Of a stretch of DNA of 64,000 nt, positions 44,829-55,802 are shown piece after piece. How positions within the stretch are numbered: the stretch's first letter is position 1; the number at the start of each line of letters is the position of its first letter. Origin of the DNA: Thermothielavioides terrestris NRRL 8126 (Eukaryota > Ascomycota > Sordariomycetes > Sordariales > Chaetomiaceae). Both the position numbers and the translations under genes were made by a program. The notes beneath the pieces are model-generated. The model ran no database searches. It was not told the DNA's origin and saw only the letters and a program-made list of their open reading frames with translations. The stretch lies in contig NC_016457.1 of the NCBI RefSeq assembly GCF_000226115.1, positions 1,922,001-1,986,000 of the forward strand. Reading direction: 5' to 3'.

Positions 44829-46564
44829 ATGGGGATTCCATCCGCCCTCGAACCTCGATTCCGCTCGGCCGTCCCAGATACGCCACCTGAAGTCCTCACC
44901 CCGGACTCGGCCTCCTTTCCTTTGCGGCAGTCTGAGGAACGGTTTTGGAATCCGCGTGCTCCGCCGTCTCCTCCTATGTCCAACTATGACCCGACCGTCA
45001 AGGCAAGCGACATGTCGTCCGGCAAGGGCTCGGAGGAAACCTCGAGCCGCAGGGAGTCTGCTCTCGAGCAGAGCGCGCCACGCCAACAGCTCCCTTCTCT
45101 GAGCAGCCTGTTTGGGCCACCTTCACAGATGCATCCGTTCCCGTCCGCCTTCCCAGATCGCCCGGCGGCGACCTACACATCCTCCTCGCCCCTCGACCAC
45201 TCTCTCCGGCCGCCAGTGGGTTCGTCCTCCTACTTCCCCTCGCCAGCTTCTGCGGCATCGCAACCGCGAAGCCTGCTAGACTCGAGGTTCCAGGATCGTG
45301 CTCAGGTTCCCTCGCTTCCCCGGGTTTTCCCCGGGCCGCTTTCACCCTTGCCTCGGCAAGAGCAGAGGCAGGATGGGCGCGCAGAGTCCAGCTCAGGGAG
45401 TAAATGGTCGCTTCAGCAAGACGCTGGCCGGGAATACTCACTCGGCAGCCGCGAGCAGACGTACCAATCCTCCGTCGAGAGGTATCCTCTTCAGTTGTCG
45501 GGAACCCCTCGAGACGACAGTCGGCGAACGGATTTCCGTGAGCAGCTAGCACCGCAAATCCCGGCGCACAACCCGCCTGCGACGCCGACTAGCAGCGTCG
45601 GCTCGGAGGTTCCTCCGGCGAAGGATGGTTTGGGGCCGAGGATCTGGACAGGAACTCATTTCCTGCCCCGGTTCGTCCGGGCGGCCGAGGTCCCGGGCGA
45701 AGGCATGTGCTATTTCTACGACGACGGCAGCCACTGCAAGACGGTCATCGATGGCGAAGCAGTCAATGCGCACTGGGGTGTGACGAAGGCCGGGAAGCCG
45801 AGGAAGAGACTGGCCATCGCCTGCGTGACTTGCCGAGAGAAGAAGATCAAGTGCGACCCGGACTATCCGCGATGCTTGCAGTGTGAGAAGTTTGGCAGGG
45901 TTTGCAAGTTCAAGAATGCGTGAGTCCTGCGTCGGCGAAGCGTGCAGGAGCGGCCCCATCGTGATACTAAACGCAGGTGCTATAGGCCTCGAGGTGGTCA
46001 TAACACATCCCCGTCAACCCCGCCGCCGCCTGCGGAACCCGATGACTTACGGCGGCTGGGCGGAATCGCCAGGCAGGCGACCGACTACACACGGCCCAGT
46101 AGCCACTCGAGCGAGTCGATTTCGCCACGAACGGTGGTCCGGCCGGCGAGCCCCGATCCCGCAACTTCGATGCCTCGGAAGCAGGCCCGTGTAGGCTACG
46201 AACACTACAGCCCGACGCCCGGAATGTCCTCGATAGCACCGACCCCTGACCCGTCAGGATCGGCTTTCACGTGGCGGCAACCGGAATCCTTGCCTCGTAT
46301 TCACGAGGATGTCTTGCGCCGCCCGTGGCAAGCTGACCCGTACGTGCTCTGCCTTCTGTCCTTGACTTTTTCACGGCTTCGTCGCCCTTTTCCACTCGCG
46401 AACGGCTTTATTGCCCGAATTGGTTTACGGACAGAGCTGACAAAGTGCCTTTAGAAGACCTGATGCTCGTGTATAGCATCCCCTGGTGGGAGCAAAAGGG
46501 GCGAGACGCTGCGTCCATATACGCAAACTGGACGCCATCTGCCGTCAATCATCTTTTTTTTTGA
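44829..46564 (+). CDS. Zn(II)2Cys6 binuclear-cluster transcription factor, 3 exons
   Basis: Exons 44829-45919, 45986-46339 and 46435-46564 join in phase (GTGAGT..CTATAG, GTACGT..GGACAG) into 524 residues. The first ~290 residues are Ser/Pro/Gln-rich. Then come GEGMCYFYDDGSHCKTVIDGEAVNAHWGVTKAGKPRKRLAIACVTCREKKIKCDPDYPRCLQCEKFGRVCKF, a fungal C6 finger (CX2CX6CX6CX2CX6C) preceded by a conserved YDDGSHC..WGVTKAGKPRKR box typical of one subgroup. The tail has PRGGHNTSPSTPP and VPLEDLMLVYSIPWWEQKGRDAASIYANWTPSAV. No fungal-specific middle-homology domain is visible. The stop falls just after a 9-T run. An alternative splice (donor GTCAAT after TPSA, acceptor TCTAAG near 46645) would lead to a minus-stop frame ending ..HYHVENEILNVLLRADEKRHGRAFRPR at 46773. 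DNA-binding regulator of the nucleus; targets unknown. Confidence 0.8.
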
Positions 46565-48820
46565 CCGGCAATCACCAACAACGGGTAGCGATTCTGCTGC
46601 CGCGGCCAACTTCTTTTCGGCGTCAATCGAGGCATGCCATTTCTAAGACGGGCAGAAGCGGTGGGACGCCTGTTTCTCACCTTTTCCGCCATTACCACGT
46701 TGAGAACGAGATTCTGAACGTGCTGCTCCGGGCAGACGAGAAACGACATGGACGGGCTTTCAGGCCGCGCTGATTCCCTCGAGTTCCGGTCCCGCATCAC
46801 GCCTCAAAGGCTCCGATGGCTGCACCAAATCTAGGCGGGAGAAAAGAGAAATGCTGTTGGGGGGATTGGAAAGAGTCGGAGAGGATGCGACGGTGCCGAA
46901 ACAGTGATGGACCACGGGCTCGATCGGCTGGCGTCGAGTTCCCGGACACAAGGCGTCCGCCAAGCAATGGCCGACGTGGGTCAAGGACAGATGAAGAAGG
47001 GTTGCGCCCGAAGGGGTTGGACCGCGTCCACGACGACGACAGCCAGCGAAAGGGGATAGCTGTCCCCCAGCTCTATGATCCAATGACGAAACGGCCGACC
47101 ACTGAATCGATATATTACGCGGGAAAGAAGAGTTAATGTCTCATGGCATCGTGGTTCGCCCCTGGCATATGGCACGGAGCAATGGATGGGCGGGGCTGGC
47201 TTCTCTGTTTTCCTTCACTTCTCGTTTTGTTTTTTTTGCTATCTATCTATGTATTGGTGCATTGGTATTGGGTGGCTTGGCTCAGCTTGCATCATTGCAT
47301 TGTCTGCCATGGCGTTGAGTTTGGTTTTTGGCTTTTGGACTTGTTGTCAAAAAGGGGAAGAGATGGGAGGAGGGGAAGACGGGCGAGTTGCCCTGCACAC
47401 AACGAAGCTTCTTTTCAAACGCTGCCATTTTTTTTCTCTTTTGGATACCTGTATTTATTCAAGCACTTATACCCTGTTGTTTACCCTCTCGTTGTATGAA
47501 GGCAGCTCATCTTAGCGCCTTCCTTACAAGCATATTTGGCGTTGTTTACCTCTTTCCCTGCTTAGGCATGACAGGCTCACCTATGTGCTGTGTACCGTCG
47601 TGCAAACTCCGCTCTCCTGATAGGTGCCGAGGATGAGGTTGTGGATAAAGTCGCCATCCTCCACCAATCTCGACTTGGTTATCGGAAATGAGCGCTCTCT
47701 CCCCGAACCGTTGGAACCATGCCCCGGGCTGAGGCCGGCGGAGGCAGAACCGACCCGACTTCACGTTGTTGTCGGGGTTCGAATCTACTGTGTACTTGAA
47801 GTTCACCTGCTCACCTGGGATATGCTCCCCCGGCCCCGGCCGCGCAAGAATTGGGCTGGTCCGATCCACCTGCACGATGAAACGCCGAGCTAACGGACTT
47901 AGACCTATGATAATGGAACCTTCTCTCGGTCCGGTTTAACCAGACAGGAAGGTTCGAGTGCCGCTGGGGCGGATCCGTTGTGCTATCGATTCAGGCAGGG
48001 GTCTGCTGCTGATTGGTCTTCTGCGGTTATTCCTTGTTCGGTTTGGGTTGGGGGCGCTATTATTGGGAGCGCGTGCGCCGGTGCTGCTTGCTCGCATGGA
48101 GGCGGCGTGGGTTGTTCTTGGCGGAGCGAAGGATCGGACGAGTCGTGGAAGTGGGGGCGCCGTCTGTCTTTCCAGTCACCTTCTCGAAGAGTGCCTGTTT
48201 GGGGGCGGGGGTCGAGCAGATAGCTGCGTGGGGGTGTGGCTGTAGCGCCACCGCCGCGATGCAAGCCCCGGCGCTAACTAACCGCGTTGAGCCTGCAACG
48301 ACTGGCCGAGGCCAGCTCTGGAATCTGTCGTGCTCTGCAGCTAAACTTTGGCGATTTGGCCTGTCAGATCTCGATCCTTTCATCACGGCGTCAATCAACA
48401 ACGGCGGCACGCATCAAGAGGAAGGGGCCGGCCTAAAAACAACTTTCAAGTAACTAAAAACAAGCATAAGCAAGCCAGCCGCACAAGTTGTTGACTCGGT
48501 CACCACGTTTCTTGACATTGGCCGCCTCCGATCACGACTCGGAAACGCAACTGCGAGTCAATGGATTGAGGAGAAGAGCGCAGGATCTTGTTCCCTCGTC
48601 AGAAAGAGGGGGAGAGAAGTCGAGAGCGCGCCTAGAGTTTAGGGGCTGCGGGCGGAAGGGAGGGCAGTAGAGGTGCTGTTGGTGGTCAGTCAGCGGCTTC
48701 CCTCGCAATCCGGCGCCAATAAGACGTTAACTCGGCGGGGGAGGATGATGACGATGGGCGGCTATCTGCAGGGTTCTTGCTGATGCCCGTGTTGACGACT
48801 GTGCCTCGAAGTGGTTGATC
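46565..48820. other. 2.2-kb intergenic region
   Basis: 3' flank of the Zn2Cys6 gene and promoter of WDR83. T-rich runs lie at 47215-47245 and 47425-47445. A minus-strand open segment at about 47546-47884 (..EQVNFKYTVDSNPDNNVKSGRFCLRRPQPGAWFQRFGERALISDNQVEIGGG..) reads like protein with coding-like codon use but has no ATG. See findings. Confidence 0.4.
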
Positions 48821-50312
48821 ATGAGCCAGCGAACGGCCAAGTTTCCCACTCGGCCTGTGGCCCAGCTGCTCGGGTCGAATGGTAGGTTTCCGCCCAGCTG
48901 CTCTGTTTGCGGCTGTTGCCTCCGTTTATTTTCTTCCTCTTGCATATGCACGAATCCTGGTCTCAGTCTACGGTGTCTTGCCCTTTGCGCCCACTGGCCG
49001 TCCTTCGCGAGGCTCAGCAGCTACGCTGCTCACTAGCGCTGGCTCCGCTCAAGGCCATCGCGAGCTGAGCGTCGGACTTGTTGAGCGATTGTCAACCCCG
49101 CAACTTGAGCCTCGTTCCGCCCCCCTTGGCCCCCTAAACCCGCCCTCCAGCCTCCAGCCTCTCCCCATCCCCGGCATTCTCAGGATCCGCGCTGACCTAC
49201 CCCGCCTCACAGGCCCCGTCCATGCGGTAGCCTACTCCGCCTCGCCAGGGACTTACATTCTCACGGGCTCCTCTGACCGTTCCATCCGGCTGTACAACCC
49301 CTCATCCACCACCACCACCTCAGCAAATACCGCCTCCTCCACCAACACCATCACGAAACCCCACCACGCCGCGCCTCCACAACCCGCGGCGCCCCCCACA
49401 GGCCGGCTCATCCAGACCTACGCCTCGCACGCGTACGAGGTGCTCGCGCTGAGCGTGTCGGCCAGCAACGCGCACTTCGCGTCGGCGGGCGGCGACCGGG
49501 CGGTGCTGCTGTGGGACGTGGCGACGGCGCAGACGGTGCGGCGGTTCGGCGCCGCGTCGACGGCCCACTCGCACTCCGGCCGCGTCAACGCCGTGTGCTT
49601 CGCCGGCGCCGACGACTCGCTCGTCGTCTCGGGCGGGCTGGACTGCACCGTCCGCGTGTGGGACGTGCGCGCCGGCGGCGGCAGTGGTGGCGGTGGGGGG
49701 AAGCCGGTGCAGGTGCTGAGCGAGGCGCGGGACGCGGTCAGCGCGCTGGCCGTGTGCGGGCCCGAGATCGTCGCCGGCAGCGTGGACGGCCGTGTGAGGA
49801 CGTACGACGTGCGGGCCGGCCGGTGCGTCACCGACGTGCTGCCCGCCAGCGTGACCAGCGTGTGCCTGGCGCGGGACGGGCGCACGGTGCTGGTGGGCTC
49901 GCTGGATAGCAAGATCCGGCTGATGGACCGCGCGAATGGGGCGTGTTTGAGGACGTACGGGGATGCCGGCTGGAGGAACGCCGAGCTGAGGGTGCAGAGC
50001 GTGCTCGGCGGCGGGGAGAGGTTCGTGGTGGCGGGGGATGAGATGGCCGCCACGAGCGGCGGCGGGAGTGAGGCGGCGGCGAGTGAAGGGCGAGTGTGGG
50101 CGTGGGACTTGCTGACGGGGAGGCTGGTTGCTACGGTCCCAGTTCCGTGGGGCAATAGCAACGAACACCGGAAGAAGATCATTGGGAGGGACGGGAAGGA
50201 GAAGGAGCGCAAGAACGTGGTGAGCTGCATCGCGTGGAAAGACGGGGGGTTTGGGAACCAGTTTTGCGTCGGTGGCACGTCAGGCGTGGTGACGGTGTTT
50301 GGTGAGGGTTGA
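48821..50312 (+). CDS. WDR83 / MORG1-type WD40 protein, 2 exons
   Basis: Exon 1 (48821-48881, MSQRTAKFPTRPVAQLLGSNG) joins exon 2 (49213-50312) in phase 1 across a 331-bp GTAGGT..CACAG intron. This restores the family start FPTRPVAQLLGSNGPVHAVAYSASPGTYILTGSSDRSIRLYNP. The protein has 386 residues and seven WD repeats, including VLLWDVATAQTVRRF, GLDCTVRVWDVRA and EARDAVSALAVCGPEIVAGSVDGRVRTYDVRAGRCVTDVL. It continues with SVTSVCLARDGRTVLVGSLDSKIRLMDRANGACLRTYGDAGWRNAELRVQSVLGGGERFVVAGDE. This run is the MORG1/WDR83 signature. In animals it is a MAPK scaffold and a component of catalytic spliceosomes; the fungal role is inferred. A low-complexity Thr/Ala insert (STTTTSANTASSTNT) sits in the first blade. 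An ATG at 48879 opens the same frame through the intron and is rejected. Confidence 0.9.
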
Positions 50313-50616
50313 GCGAGGCATGCGCCGTCCGCTCCTCGAAATCCTGCCACCAATAAATATGGAGTAGTTATTGAGCATGATTCACCTGTCTGCATTAGAA
50401 AGCCTTCTCTAAGTATGTACCCGTTATCCCCCTCTTAAAACCGTCCCGCCATGACCACCACTTTCAGGGTCGAAAACCTAGAGCGGAAAAAAAAACATCT
50501 GCGCCGGACACCATCTTCCTCCCGATATGCTGCGATAGTCCAAAACCGTGCCGATGACCGTAAAGATGTATATACAAACCCGGGCTAACGCCGTCACTGC
50601 GATACGGATGGATGGC
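50313..50616. other. convergent 3' intergenic region
   Basis: 3' flanks of WDR83 (+) and the mannosyltransferase (-), with an A run at 50489-50496. Nothing else seen. Confidence 0.4.
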
Positions 50617-51972
50617 TTAGCCCATACCGACATACTTGAACCAGTTGGGCCGGCAGTCCTCCTTATTGAGCCAGGCCTGGCCATCGGTAAAGCGGCCGGT
50701 AACACAGCCTTTGCACTTTGGCGAGTTGGGGCAGTTGAAGAAGGGGATGTGCTGGTAGCCGATGTCGCGGAACCTGAAAGGTCTGTCAGTACGCGGCGTC
50801 ATGCTAGCCCCGATAGGGGCCACCCACCAATGAATGCGACTCGAGTCTTCAAACAGACCCAGAGCGATGCTGTGAACGGGTGCATCTCCCCAGCGCTCGT
50901 AGAAGAAGCCACCGGCGCGGTCGAGGTGGTTGAAGTAATCCTCGTAGGCCTTGCTGCGCCAGAAGCTCAAGTCGGCTATCTCGAAGTTGCTCCAGAAGTG
51001 GCAGGTCGAGTAGCCCTGGGCCTTGGTGTTGTGGTCCGGGCGGCGGATGTTGTCGGTCAGCCACTTCATGGCGTTGTTCTCGTGCACGTATTCGGGGTGC
51101 TCGGCGATGAACTTGAGCGTCTCGGGCCACAGCGACGGGATGGACTGCGGCGCATCGTACAGGTTGATGGTGAAGCCGTACGTCTTGTTGTTGTCCTGCA
51201 TGTAGCGGAAGACGTCGTAGTCAACGTCGCAGAAAAAGTGCACCTTGGGCTCGACGCGCCAGTAGTACTGCATGTTGGCCAGCGCGGGGTGCTTGTAGAA
51301 TAGGCCGCTGTTCCAGCGGCACATCTGGTGGTACGACACCTTCGTGGCGTACTGCACATCCTGCTCCTCTAGGATCTTGGTTGACTCAATGAACAGGTCG
51401 TGGTTGATCCACGATGGCACCTCCCAGTGCTCCTTGGGGATGAGTTCTGGAACCCGTCAGTCCCTGCCAGGGGCAAACCCGAAGGCGAATAGCCCGCCGT
51501 GTCCGTACCGTATCTGCACTCGGCCTTTGTCGCGGCCTGCGTCCTCTTCTTGAATTCTGCGGTGAAGGGGACGTCGTTGAAGAAGGTCCACGGATAGTTG
51601 AACTTGTGGTTCCATGTCCGCTCGAGATCGTGCATCGCCTGCAGCATGCCATCCAGCTCCTCGTTCCGCACCAGCGCCAGCAAGGTAGCGTTAATGCGGG
51701 CAGTGCCAGCCGGGCCGGGCGCATATTCGTCGGACGAGTATGTTAGGATGCCCTCGGGCTCGCCGGTCGCTTGACTGTGTCAGCGGGTGACGCGAATGGT
51801 GGGGGAGAGTCCTGTCCTCACGATCTAGATTGGGGTCTCGCTCGGTGGGCAATAGGCGGCTGTCGCCAATGCTGCTTAGCGATGCTGTCGGCTTGAGGAG
51901 CTGCCAGACGAAAAAGCACCACATAACGATGGCCGCCAGGCCCAGGGCTCGCACCGGGCGAGCGATGGCCAT
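50617..51972 (-). CDS. alpha-1,2-mannosyltransferase, KRE2/KTR family (GT15), 4 exons
   Basis: Exons 51972-51822, 51769-51509, 51446-50828 and 50773-50617 join in phase into 395 residues. This is a type II Golgi protein: a short cytosolic MAIARPVRA, a transmembrane anchor LGLAAIVMWCFFVWQLL (about residues 10-26), then a stem. The catalytic domain has RINATLLALVRNEELDGMLQAMHDLERTWNHKFNYPWTFFNDVPFTAEFK, YHQMCRWNSGLFYKHPAL, YYWRVEPKVHFFCDVDYDVFRYMQDNNKTYGF, GYSTCHFWSNFEIADLSFWRS, YFNHLDRAGGFFYERWGDAPVHSIALGLF and DIGYQHIPFFNCPNSPKCKGC. RVEP..FFCDVDYD is the GT15 donor/metal region and the YERWGDAPVHSIAL block is diagnostic. It adds mannose from GDP-mannose to O- and N-glycans of wall proteins. 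Which KTR paralogue it is cannot be told. Confidence 0.93.
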
Positions 51973-52694
51973 GTTGAAGTCGGACTGGCCTGATTGTGGA
52001 CTGTGGTTGCGGGGAACGAGGGGCGTGGGTTATCTTCAGGTCGCTAACCAGCACGGATGACCGGCGTCCAACCTCGATGGCTTGGGTCTCTCATCGAACC
52101 GTCAGATGAAGATGTCGCGGCTCGGTTTCTTGTGTTACTTAGTGCTCCGCAGCGTCGGATATGGCCAGGCGCGTCGCGGTTTCCGGCGCTGCAGCTTGCG
52201 CGTTCCATCGCCCGCAATGAAACCGGGACAGTGGGACCGGGGCAGGGGGCCAAAATTTCGGTTCGGCAGCAAACCAAGCTTTGCCAAGCAACAGACCCCG
52301 TGCCTTCCATAACGTTACTCACCGAGTACTCCGTAGAGTGTGATGTGGTGTGTATAAATTACAATATTCCGTACAGAATACGGAATACGGGGCGCCCGTA
52401 CTGGCAGTGCAACTGCACCTCACTGGATACCTTAACCACCACGACGGATCTTGAGACCGTGTCAGTCGCCTGTTATTGGACTCCTCACCACACACAGCAA
52501 ACCTTGTCTGCAACCCTTCTGAATTTCGCGATGGCCTGACTCATCAAGCGTGAGGACAGAACGCGTCGTCAGATTCCAGAATACGGATCGCGTCTCATCC
52601 AGGACGCCCCTGGGCGAGAGCGGGCCCACCACCCAGTACTGTCCATACACACGCCAGGCAGAATGCGCGGCTCGACGGGGTCAGCAATAACGTT
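51973..52694. other. divergent promoter region, GT15 / GCP
   Basis: The 5' flanks of the mannosyltransferase (-) and the gamma-tubulin complex gene (+). Words of the TACTCCGTA / GAATACGGAATACGG type lie at 52324-52392, similar to those at 14856 and 58990. No gene seen. Confidence 0.45.
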
Positions 52695-55449
52695 ATGGCA
52701 TATCTCGCGCAGTTGGGAGCGCTAGCTGACGAGCTCGTCGCCGCCCTCACTTCCATCCCGGAGGTGCGCCTTTTATTTCTTCCTCCTCCTTTCGGCCTTT
52801 CCGTGGTCCTCGGCTCACGCGGTTTAGGCCCAGCGCGAGAGGCGAGATGCCTACCGCGAGTTTGTGTTGCGCAGTCTGCGTCACCACACCTTCACGCGCA
52901 CGAACCAGTTTGAGGTGCAGGACCGCCTCGACGGACTGGAGGAGCGCTTCTGCGTTGTCGGCCGAGATGCCCTCGCACGCGCCTTGCGCATCCGACTGGA
53001 TGCCCTAGAGTCGCACCGCAGCCAGACCACGCCCGAGGTGCTGCACTTGCTCCTTGAGCTCGCCGACCAGCCCGCGCAAAAGTCAAATCTTAGCGACTTG
53101 GATGCACTGGTCGAGCCTGAAGAGGACGCCCCACCCCCATTGACCTGGCGGGACATTGCCAGAGAGGACGGCTGGAAGCAGGAAAGAGACATCTGGCGCT
53201 TTGTCGACTACTCGCTTGGCTCCAGCGATGAGGACGAAGTCGACGTCCTCTCGGAGGCGTCTCTCGAATCGCTGACCACTACGTCCTCGGCAGAAGGCAA
53301 AAGTCAGCCCACTGTCGAAGCCTTGGCCTCCATCGAGCCGCTGGGAGGAGAGGTGTTGAAGCAAGTCCAAGCGGCCCAGGCGTGGCGACATGATTCCGCC
53401 GCCGCTGCAGATGGAAGGCCCAAGAGGATACCCATTTCGACCACTCAGCTGCTTCGCGAAGTTTTGTTCATGCTTGCCGATCTTGAGACCAACCTCTTCG
53501 ACGCCGGGTGCAATCCAATGCCGAAGTATCAGCTCCGCGGAGTCTCCCTGGACTCCTACAAGGCCCTGCTAACCTCGTTCGCCGAGTGCGGCCGCAAGCT
53601 TGCCCCGTTGCGCGCATTCGCCAAGCAGAGGGAGAAGATACCTCTTCTCCAAGTCTTCCAAGACTGTGTGCAAAAGGCCTTGCACTCGCTCGACCTGGAG
53701 CTGTCCCAGATCCAGGCCCGTATGATCGCCAACAAGGACGACGTCGTCATTAGCCTCACGGGCGTGCTTGAGGAGCTGGGCCCAACTCTGACGCCGCTCT
53801 ATTCTCTGGCAGATATTGTGCGTCAACTCCAGGAGGAGCGGAACTCCCACGCCTTCCGGTGCCTTGAGCTACTGTACGACGCGGTTGGCATGGCCCAGCT
53901 GCAAGGCAGTCGCTCTGTCTACCAGTTGCTTGGCACCATCTTCTTCGACTGCTTCCAGGTATATCTGAAGCCCATTCGGCTCTGGATGGAAGAAGGGAAG
54001 CTTCTGCCGGGAGACAGGACCTTCTTCGTCTCGGAATCGCCGACGAAACTGCCGCTCCCGCAGATCTGGAAGAGCCAGTTCAATCTGCTGCGCACTCCAG
54101 AGGGCAGCCTCCACGCCCCTCGCTTTCTCAAGCCTGCAATCCACCGCATTTTCACCGCTGGGAAGAGCATTGTTGTGCTGAAGCACATGAAACAGCACGA
54201 GTCAACCAGGAAATACCGACCTGGTGCCGAGCCAAAAATGGACTTCGCGACGGTGTGCCCGGATGAGGCAGAGTTGGCACCCTTTAGCGAGCTCTTCAGC
54301 GCCGCGTTCCATGCGTGGATCCGGAGTAAGCATCACTCTGCGGCAGCGATGCTCCGCGAGCTGCTCTTCCGCTCGTACGGTCTGTCCGAAGACCTAGACG
54401 CCTTGCAGCGCATCTACCTCATGTCGGACGGAGCGAGATTCGACACCTTTGCCTCGTCCGTCTTCCGACACCTGGACAGCTATAGCAGCAGCTGGAAAGA
54501 CCGCTTCACCTTAACCGAGATCGCTCAAGAGGCCTTCTCGGGCTGTATCGACGGCGACCGGCTCTCCGCCGAGGTCGAACCGCGCGGCCTCGCGCATAGC
54601 GGGCTGGCGTCTCGAAGCTCAGTCCGGCTCAGCCTCCCGGCCATCCGGCTGCGCTACCGCCTCAGCTGGCCGGTGCAGATCGTGGTTCCCGACGACGGGA
54701 TCCAGGGCTACCAAACCATCTTCACGTTTCTGCTGCAAGCGCGCCGCGCCATCTCGGTCCTCCAGCACCCCATCCTCACGCCCCAGCCCGCCGGCCCCGC
54801 CGACAGGGCCAGCTACCCGTACTACCTGCTGCGCAGCAAGCTGCTCTGGTTCGGCAACACGGTCACGACCTACCTCGCCACGCTCGTGCTGGCGCCCAAC
54901 GCGGCGCGGCTGCGCGCGGACCTGCGCGAGGCCGCCGACGTCGACGACATGGTGGCCGCGCACGCGGCGTTCGTCGCGCGCCTCGTCGCCGAGTCGTGCC
55001 AGGGCGCCAAGCTGCAGCCCATCCGCGATTGCATCCTCGACGTCTTCGACCTGGCCATCAGGCTGGAAGACGCGCAGCGGGCGGAGACGGCGAGGCGGGA
55101 GGAGGAGGACGCGGAGATCTCGCGGCTGTCGGTCATGTCCTCGCCTTACAGGTCGCCTGCGCCGGGGAGGGACAGGGCGAAGAGGAGGCGGGTGGAGAGT
55201 GAGGACGATGAGGGGGAGGAGGAGGATGGGGCGGCGCAGGTGGTCGGGGAGTGGATGGTCAAGAGGCATGGAGTAAAGGATTCGAAGAAGCCGTATGCGC
55301 TTGTCCTGAGGGAGTTACACGGGGATTTTGAGCGGCATTTGCGGTTCATTGCTAGCGGGTTAAGGGGCGTGGCTAGAGCGAGCAGAGAGGAGGCCGCTGC
55401 GAAGTGGGATCTTCTGGCCGAGATGCTGGAGGTCGGGATCAAGGACTAG
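52695..55449 (+). CDS. gamma-tubulin complex component (Spc97/Spc98 family, GCP5-like), 2 exons
   Basis: Exon 1 (52695-52763) and exon 2 (52828-55449) join in phase 0 (GTGCGC..GTTTAG) into 896 residues. The N-terminal part MAYLAQLGALADELVAALTSIPEAQRERRDAYREFVLRSLRHHTF and PPLTWRDIAREDGWKQERDIWRFVDYSLGSSDEDEVD resembles the GCP5/GCP6-type preface. From about residue 210 the GRIP1 helical domain starts (LLREVLFMLADLETNLF, LGTIFFDCFQVYLKPIRLWMEEGKLLPGDRTFFV). GRIP2 follows at about 505-860 (AAMLRELLFRSYGLSEDLDALQRIYLMSDGARFDTFASSVF; RLRYRLSWPVQIVVPDDGIQGYQTIFTFLLQARRAISVL, the block that contacts gamma-tubulin). A KRRRVESEDDEGEEEDG insert sits near the end. It nucleates microtubules at the spindle pole body. 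GCP5 is my best class; GCP4 or GCP6 is possible. Confidence 0.85.
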
Positions 55450-55802
55450 ACAGTGCTAAGTTTTTTAGCCCCAGTTGTTAGGACCTTTGCTGGTGTGCTG
55501 TCTGTCTACCTTGATCATCCCTCCCATGTGTCTTCACATAGCGACCGCCGTCGACAGTCATAGAACCCTAACCCTAACCCAACACTGTATTCGGAGGGGG
55601 TGGCGGTGACAGTGGATCCAGTCCTCTTACCTCCAACTTCCGCGTTGATCAGCAATCGCGTTTCTCAAGTACTTGACTCCCAAATTGCCGAGCAATAACT
55701 CACGTCTTCGCGAGCTTAAAACGCCGTCGAACATTTGCGAATTCCGCGATTATTAAAACGCCTATTTTACATCGTTCCGCCGTCTAATACCCGACCGCCG
55801 CC
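55450..55802. other. intergenic region between GCP and YJU2
   Basis: 3' flank of the GCP gene and promoter of YJU2. It contains the short telomere-like repeat at 55564-55580 listed separately. No gene seen. Confidence 0.45.
55564..55580. repeat. short interstitial telomere-like repeat
   Basis: AACCCTAACCCTAACCC, almost three copies of the CCCTAA telomere unit, about 120 bp past the stop of the GCP gene. In yeast such words are binding sites for Tbf1/Rap1-type promoter proteins, so it may be a promoter element of YJU2 rather than a chromosome-end scar. Confidence 0.8.

Noticed and set aside
48879..49212. ATG at 48879 as start of the WDR83 protein (MVGFRPAALFAAV.., which looks like a signal peptide)
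   Set aside because: The frame runs through an intron. ATG 48821 with splicing at 48881/49213 restores the family N-terminus.
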